Source of the DNA: Opitutus sp. GAS368
GTDB lineage: Bacteria; Verrucomicrobiota; Verrucomicrobiia; Opitutales; Opitutaceae
Length of the DNA: 8,372 bases
NCBI GenBank assembly: GCA_945862035.1
Contig: CAMAXB010000130.1
Location: forward strand, 1 to 8,372
Direction: 5' to 3'
A program made the position numbers and the translations under genes. Below, in pieces: positions 7,122 to 8,372 of the stretch (positions within the stretch are counted from its first letter, which is position 1; each line of letters starts with the position of its first letter). The notes below the pieces were generated by a model. That model was given only the letters and a program-made list of their open reading frames with translations, was not told the origin of the DNA and ran no database searches.

Positions 7122-8036
7122 ATGATCCCGCCTGGATTCATCACGAGGTGGCTGCGAGCCGTGGCTCCGTGGTTTGTCGTCGTGGCGGCGCAGGCCGAAT
7201 CGCTCACCCTGGCGACGTATAATCTGGAGAACTACACGCTGGCAAACCGGATGACGCCCGCCGGCTACCGCCCGGAGTATCCGAAGCCGGAGGCCGCCAA
7301 GGCGGCGCTCCGGGCGGTGCTCCACCGGCTCGATGCCGATCTGCTGGTGCTGCAGGAGATCGGAGGGCCGCCCTTCCTCGCCGAGCTCGTCCGCGACCTC
7401 GCCGGCGAGGGGCTCGTGTATCCGCACGCCGAGATCCTCGAGGCGAGCGACGAACCCCGCCACGTCGCCGTTATCTCCCGACGACCCTTCATTCGGGTGA
7501 GGGCGCACGCCGACCTGCGCTTCACCTATCTCGGCGCTGCTGAGCCGGTGAAGCGCGGCGTGCTGGAGGTGACCGTGATTTTCGCGGAGCGCGAACTGAG
7601 CGTTTTCGCCCTGCACCTGAAAAGCCGCACGACCGAGCGGAAGGAGGATCCCCAGTCCGCCAACCGGCGGGCGGGTGAGGCCGAGGCGATCCGGGACCGC
7701 GTGCTCAAGCTGTACCCGGACCCGGCGACGGAGCGCTTCGTCATTGCGGGCGACTTCAACGACGGCCCTTCCTCGCGCCCGCTGCGCGCGCTACAGCAAC
7801 GCGGTTCAAGGACGATCGCCACGCTGGTGCCGGCCACCGACGCACAGGGCGAGACCTGGACGCATCGCGACCGGGCGGAGGACAGCTACACGCGCGTCGA
7901 CCACCTGCTGGTCTCGCCGGGCCTGCAGGCGGTCGTCATGGCGCCCACGGCCCGAATCCTGTCGGGGGCCGACGTCAACGCCGCCAGTGACCACCGTCCC
8001 GTGGTGCTCACGCTCGGGTTGGCGGGAACACCCTGA
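7122..8036 (+). CDS. Secreted endonuclease/exonuclease/phosphatase (EEP) superfamily protein
   Basis: This 304-residue protein has the DNase I-like metal-dependent phosphodiesterase fold. Residues 1-25 form a signal peptide (RW then hydrophobic, ending VVAAQA), so the enzyme should act outside the cytoplasm. The EEP catalytic set is complete: Asn35 in YNLEN, Glu79 in LVLQEIGG, His165 in FALHLKSR, Asp211/Asn213 in AGDFND, Asp260-His261 in RVDHLLVS, and Asp290-His291 in ASDHRPVV. The fold covers nucleases, inositol-phosphate phosphatases and sphingomyelinases, and the sequence alone does not say which; a nuclease or phosphodiesterase is the default guess. The ATG at 7122 is chosen because the signal peptide starts there, although no Shine-Dalgarno is evident. 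It follows the M48 protease gene by 27 bp and is probably read from the same transcript. No plus-strand terminator is seen after it. Confidence 0.93.
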   Translation: MIPPGFITRWLRAVAPWFVVVAAQAESLTLATYNLENYTLANRMTPAGYRPEYPKPEAAKAALRAVLHRLDADLLVLQEIGGPPFLAELVRDLAGEGLVYPHAEILEASDEPRHVAVISRRPFIRVRAHADLRFTYLGAAEPVKRGVLEVTVIFAERELSVFALHLKSRTTERKEDPQSANRRAGEAEAIRDRVLKLYPDPATERFVIAGDFNDGPSSRPLRALQQRGSRTIATLVPATDAQGETWTHRDRAEDSYTRVDHLLVSPGLQAVVMAPTARILSGADVNAASDHRPVVLTLGLAGTP

Positions 8037-8057
8037 ACGGGGGTGCTGGCGGGCACG

Positions 8058-8084
8058 AAAAAGGGGCGGACTTGCGTCCGCCCC
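8058..8084 (-). terminator. Intrinsic terminator for the right-edge minus-strand gene
   Basis: GGGGCGGA (8063-8070) pairs perfectly with TCCGCCCC (8077-8084), and the C-G at 8071/8076 can extend the stem. Read on the minus strand the hairpin is followed by five T residues (the A-run at 8058-8062). It lies 34 bases beyond the TAA of the right-edge gene. On the plus strand it is followed by TCGGGA with no T-run, so it is not a good terminator for the EEP gene. Confidence 0.85.
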
Positions 8085-8117
8085 TCGGGAAAGTGATGCG
8101 CTGGTCGCTCGCGGCGC

Positions 8118-8372
8118 TTACTGAACCGTCACGCCGACGGTCAATTCGCCGACGCCGAAGCCCTTGAGGAACAGGCTGCCGCTGCCGGGACGCCCGCCCT
8201 GAACGTTGATCGTGGCCGAGTTGCTGCCGGCGGGAATGATGACCTCGGGCATGATCACGCTATCCGGCACATCGGTGGTGACGTCCAGCAGCAGACCGCC
8301 GGTGGGCGCCGCATTGGTCAGGGTGAAGGTGAGGGCTTGCGTCTCACCGGAGCGAAGGGTGAGGGAGCTGGG
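8118..8372 (-). CDS. C-terminal fragment of an Ig-like beta-sandwich, probably surface or secreted protein
   Basis: Reading leftward from the window edge there is an uninterrupted frame of 84 codons ending in TAA at 8118-8120. No start is in the window, so the gene continues to the right. The translation is rich in Thr, Val, Ser and Gly and poor in Lys. It has the alternating pattern of an all-beta domain: SLTLRSGETQALTFTLTN, then GGLLLDVTT, DVPDSVIMPEVIIPAGSNSA, TINVQGG, and a final GELTVGVTVQ. The order 'thr-rich strand, P-x-PAGS-x-SAT strand, final T-V strand' is typical of the bacterial Ig-like or Calx-beta-like repeats found in large extracellular proteins. The product ends directly after the last strand, with no LPXTG or PEP-CTERM anchor visible. 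A dedicated terminator follows. That it is a real coding end is well supported; the family and function of the whole protein cannot be judged from this piece. Confidence 0.75.
   Translation of the reverse strand, partial: PSSLTLRSGETQALTFTLTNAAPTGGLLLDVTTDVPDSVIMPEVIIPAGSNSATINVQGGRPGSGSLFLKGFGVGELTVGVTVQ

Noticed and set aside
6021..7616. 531-codon open frame on the minus strand
   Set aside because: It lies antisense to the M48 and EEP genes, which have full sets of family motifs. Its translation is Arg/Gln/Glu-rich, low-complexity and without a recognisable domain, as expected for the shadow of a high-GC gene.

Overview
The window is high-GC bacterial DNA (roughly 65% G+C by eye). It most likely comes from the Verrucomicrobiota, plausibly an Opitutae/Opitutaceae-like lineage. 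The main reasons are a secreted 845-residue protein of the 'PVC-type heme-binding CxxCH' family (TIGR02604-like N-terminus, helical middle, C-terminal cytochrome c) and a DUF1080 (3-keto-disaccharide hydrolase-like) gene beside it. Both families are strongly expanded in Planctomycetota and Verrucomicrobiota. Most starts lack a clear Shine-Dalgarno sequence. The assignment is inferred from gene content, not from a marker-gene search.

Layout from left to right. (1) 1-606, plus strand: the 3' part of a DUF1080 gene cut by the window edge, followed by a strong intrinsic terminator (644-672). (2) 796-3333, minus strand: the PVC-type cytochrome/dehydrogenase-like gene, convergent with the DUF1080 gene. 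(3) 3334-3501: 168 bp without a supported gene. (4) 3502-5744, minus strand: an xseB-dxs pair (exodeoxyribonuclease VII small subunit, then 1-deoxy-D-xylulose-5-phosphate synthase) separated by about 32 bp and probably co-transcribed. (5) 5817-8036, plus strand, divergent from xseB: a Ste24/M48-type integral-membrane zinc protease, then 27 bp later a secreted endonuclease/exonuclease/phosphatase-fold protein. (6) 8063-8084: a hairpin whose U-tract lies on the minus strand. It terminates a minus-strand gene entering from the right edge, of which only the last 84 codons and the stop are present (8118-8372). These encode a beta-sandwich, Ig-like C-terminus of a probable surface or secreted protein.

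Functionally the left third looks like periplasmic carbohydrate oxidation and cleavage. The centre is housekeeping (non-mevalonate isoprenoid synthesis and DNA repair). The right third is envelope-associated (membrane protease, secreted phosphodiesterase-fold enzyme, surface protein). I found no mobile element, CRISPR array, tRNA, rRNA or phage gene, and no clear new multi-gene system. The points most worth a second look are the departures from consensus at active-site motifs in the DXS, the convergent DUF1080/cytochrome pair, and the truncated right-edge gene, which has no start in the window and is easily missed.
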